From contig DAIDMQ010000026.1 of the NCBI GenBank assembly GCA_027448945.1, positions 1-42,032 on the forward strand: a stretch of 42,032 bases of DNA, written 5' to 3'. Positions 40,130 through 42,032 of the stretch are shown one piece after another. Made by a program: the position numbers and the translations under genes. The DNA comes from Gallionellaceae bacterium (GTDB taxonomy: Bacteria; Pseudomonadota; Gammaproteobacteria; Burkholderiales; Gallionellaceae). The notes under the pieces are model-generated. The model did no database searches and was not told the DNA's origin. It saw only the letters and a program-made list of their open reading frames with translations. Position 1 is the first letter of the stretch; every line of letters starts with the position of its first letter.

Positions 40130-41421
40130 AGATCAGAAAATTCTCTAGTCGCGATGCGAATTTCAATGAAAATCTGACTAAGTTGCTGGCTTTCGAGGAA
40201 GCGGCGGATGATGTGCTGGAGGCAACAGTAGCGGCTATCCTTAAAGATGTGCGTAAGCGTGGTGATGCAGCTGTTTTGGAGTACACCGCCAAGTTCGATC
40301 GCCTACCTTTGGCGAATGCGGCAGCGATGGAGTTATCGCGAGAAGAATTGCGTATCGCTTTTGAAGGCTTGCCTGCCGATCAACGACAGGCTTTGGAAGC
40401 CGCTGCGGCGCGTGTGACCGAATATCATAAGAAGCAGGTGCAGGAATCATGGAGCTATACCGATGCGGATGGCACCTTGTTGGGGCAGCAGGTCACACCG
40501 CTGGATCGCGTGGGCCTCTATGTGCCCGGCGGTAAGGCGGCTTATCCGTCCTCGGTATTGATGAATGCTTTGCCAGCCAAAGTGGCCGGTGTTGCCGAGC
40601 TGATTATGGTCGTGCCCACCCCTGATGGTGTGAAAAATCAGTTGGTGCTGGCAGCGGCCTATCTGTCGGGCGTAGATCGCGTATACACCATTGGCGGCGC
40701 ACAGGCAGTCGCGGCGCTGGCCTATGGCACGGCCACTATCCCCAAGGTTGATAAGGTTGTCGGCCCAGGTAACGCTTATGTGGCATCGGCCAAGCGTCGC
40801 GTGTTCGGTGTGTGTGGTATCGATATGGTTGCAGGCCCATCTGAGATATTGGTTATTTGCGATGGCAAGACCGATCCGGACTGGATCGCGATGGACTTAT
40901 TCTCCCAAGCTGAGCATGACGAATTGGCGCAAGCAATCTTGATTTCACCGGATGCGGCGTTTATAGATGCGGTCGCGGTAAGTGCAAACAAGCTGCTGGA
41001 ACAGATGCCTAGACGCGAAATCATAAAGACAGCATTGCAGAATCGTGGTGCTTTGATTCATGTGGCCGATCTAACCGAGGCTTGTGCGATCAGTAATCGC
41101 ATCGCGCCCGAGCATCTGGAGATGTCTGTAGAGGATCCAAAAGCATGGTTGCCGCAGCTCAAGCACGCAGGCGCAATCTTCATGGGGCGCTATACCTCAG
41201 AAGCATTGGGTGACTATTGTGCCGGCCCTAATCATGTGCTGCCCACCTCGGGTACGGCACGCTTTTCCTCGCCACTGGGTGTGTATGACTTTCAGAAGCG
41301 CAGCAGCTTGATCCAAGTGTCACCCCAGGGTGCCCAAAAACTAGGTGCTATCGCCTCCACTTTGGCTTTTGGCGAGGGTTTGCAAGCTCATGCGCAGTCT
41401 GCGTTGTATAGAGTGGGCTGA
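40126..41421 (+). CDS. hisD: Histidinol dehydrogenase
   Basis: Oxidises histidinol to histidine with NAD, the last step of the pathway. The 431 residues have the [26 protein letters not shown] segment, [12 protein letters not shown], and the zinc-ligand region [11 protein letters not shown], with the C-terminal [21 protein letters not shown] signature. The ATG overlaps the hisG stop. The next genes are tRNAs, so the usual continuation into hisC and further his genes is missing here. Confidence 0.97.
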   Translation: MKIRKFSSRDANFNENLTKLLAFEEAADDVLEATVAAILKDVRKRGDAAVLEYTAKFDRLPLANAAAMELSREELRIAFEGLPADQRQALEAAAARVTEYHKKQVQESWSYTDADGTLLGQQVTPLDRVGLYVPGGKAAYPSSVLMNALPAKVAGVAELIMVVPTPDGVKNQLVLAAAYLSGVDRVYTIGGAQAVAALAYGTATIPKVDKVVGPGNAYVASAKRRVFGVCGIDMVAGPSEILVICDGKTDPDWIAMDLFSQAEHDELAQAILISPDAAFIDAVAVSANKLLEQMPRREIIKTALQNRGALIHVADLTEACAISNRIAPEHLEMSVEDPKAWLPQLKHAGAIFMGRYTSEALGDYCAGPNHVLPTSGTARFSSPLGVYDFQKRSSLIQVSPQGAQKLGAIASTLAFGEGLQAHAQSALYRVG

Positions 41422-41488
41422 ATCAATTTGTAATTGAGAGACAATTTTAAAATAAATAGATTTTTCGTTCAAATTCGTCAAAATCTGT

Positions 41489-41517
41489 TTGACAGCAAAG
41501 TGTCTCATCGGCATAAT
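41489..41517 (+). promoter_or_regulatory. Strong promoter for the tRNA-tuf operon
   Basis: Perfect TTGACA (41489-41494) and CATAAT (41512-41517) are separated by 17 bases, 12 bases before the first tRNA. This matches the strong stable-RNA promoters expected for a tRNA-tufB operon. Confidence 0.85.
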
Positions 41518-41529
41518 GCTGGGCTGTTT

Positions 41530-41614
41530 GGAGAGGTGGCCGAGTGGTTAAAGGCGACGGACTGTAAATCCGTTCTCTCAGAGTACGAAGGTTCGAATCC
41601 TTCCCTCTCCACCA
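41530..41614 (+). tRNA. tRNA-Tyr (anticodon GTA)
   Basis: A class II tRNA of 85 bases including encoded CCA. The acceptor stem GGAGAGG pairs with CCTCTCC, the anticodon GTA is at 41564-41566, there is a long variable arm, and the T loop TTCGAATC is present. Confidence 0.97.
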
Positions 41615-41675
41615 AATTTTTAGTTGTATCAAGCTTAGATTCGATGGCTTGTTCTGGGTCGTTGGGCGGAAAGCT

Positions 41676-41749
41676 GCGGGTGTAGCTCAATGGTAGAGCA
41701 GAAGTTTTCCAAACTTACGACGAGGGTTCGATCCCCTTCACCCGCTCCA
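41676..41749 (+). tRNA. tRNA-Gly (anticodon TCC)
   Basis: A 74-base tRNA including CCA. Acceptor GCGGGTG pairs with CACCCGC. The anticodon loop TTTCCAA gives anticodon TCC. The T arm is GAGGG-TTCGATC-CCCTT. The outer anticodon-stem pair is G-A. Confidence 0.96.
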
Positions 41750-41761
41750 GTTTGAATACCT

Positions 41762-41836
<75 letters not shown>

Positions 41837-41882
41837 TAGTTTTGTTTTTGTTATTAACGTTTGGCAATGATAAGGAATAGTC

Positions 41883-42032
41883 ATGGCAAAAAGTAAATTT
41901 GAACGCACAAAACCCCACGTAAACGTAGGCACGATTGGTCACGTAGATCATGGTAAGACTACCTTGACGGCTGCAATCACGATGGTTCTGTCGAAGAGGT
42001 TTGGTGGCGAAGCTAAGGCTTACGACCAAATT
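41883..42032 (+). CDS. tuf: Elongation factor Tu, N-terminal part (cut by window end)
   Basis: Delivers aminoacyl-tRNA to the ribosome. The 50 visible residues begin [29 protein letters not shown], with the P-loop [14 protein letters not shown] lies 6 bases before the ATG. It follows three tRNA genes, the tufB arrangement. The residues [11 protein letters not shown] at the end show switch I beginning; the remainder is outside the window. Confidence 0.97.
   Translation, partial: MAKSKFERTKPHVNVGTIGHVDHGKTTLTAAITMVLSKRFGGEAKAYDQI

Overview
The window looks like chromosomal DNA of a betaproteobacterium, probably from the Nitrosomonadales/Gallionellaceae neighbourhood. The evidence is gene content and order: a 5S rRNA of betaproteobacterial type followed by carAB; clpS-clpA; a monomeric NADP isocitrate dehydrogenase; fmdB-DUF502-aspS; endonuclease-clsB; mlaFEDCB-bolA-murA-hisG-hisD with a short HisG; and tRNA-Tyr/Gly/Thr-tuf. 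G+C is about half by eye. The genus is inference; no database was searched.

Layout. 1-130: end of an rRNA operon with a strong terminator. 177-10528 (mostly + strand): carA, carB, greA, (yhbY on minus), rlmE, ftsH, folP, glmM, covering pyrimidine/arginine precursor synthesis, transcript elongation, ribosome maturation, membrane proteolysis, folate and cell-wall precursors. 10525-13949 (minus): clpS-clpA-gluQ. 14179-17785: cspA, icd (minus), an RluE-type pseudouridine synthase and a small exported protein of unknown function. 17869-19383 (minus): a RhlE-type DEAD-box helicase.

19691-26921 is a closely packed + strand run: fmdB, DUF502 protein, aspS, an Mrr-type restriction endonuclease, an exported barnase-like RNase, a barstar-like inhibitor, nudB, a coiled-coil/cyclic-nucleotide-binding protein, and nadA. 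The nuclease block between aspS and nudB is the most accessory-looking part of the window and the best candidate for an unusual system.

26924-34559 is a mixed region: an ankyrin-repeat protein, a YbhP-type endonuclease/phosphatase with cardiolipin synthase B, a ZIP-like transporter lacking the usual histidines, a possible small RNA or attenuated leader, a glutathione S-transferase, purT, a small membrane protein and zapE. 34767-41421 (+): the Mla phospholipid-transport operon (mlaFEDCB), a BolA-like gene, murA, hisG and hisD. 41489-42032: a near-consensus promoter, tRNA-Tyr(GTA), tRNA-Gly(TCC), tRNA-Thr(GGT) and the start of tuf (EF-Tu), cut by the window edge.

Most of the window is ordinary housekeeping DNA. 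No insertion sequence, integrase, prophage or CRISPR array was seen. Several neighbouring genes converge with overlapping or nearly touching stop codons, so the genome is compact, and the few non-coding gaps that remain carry recognisable promoters, hairpins or terminators.
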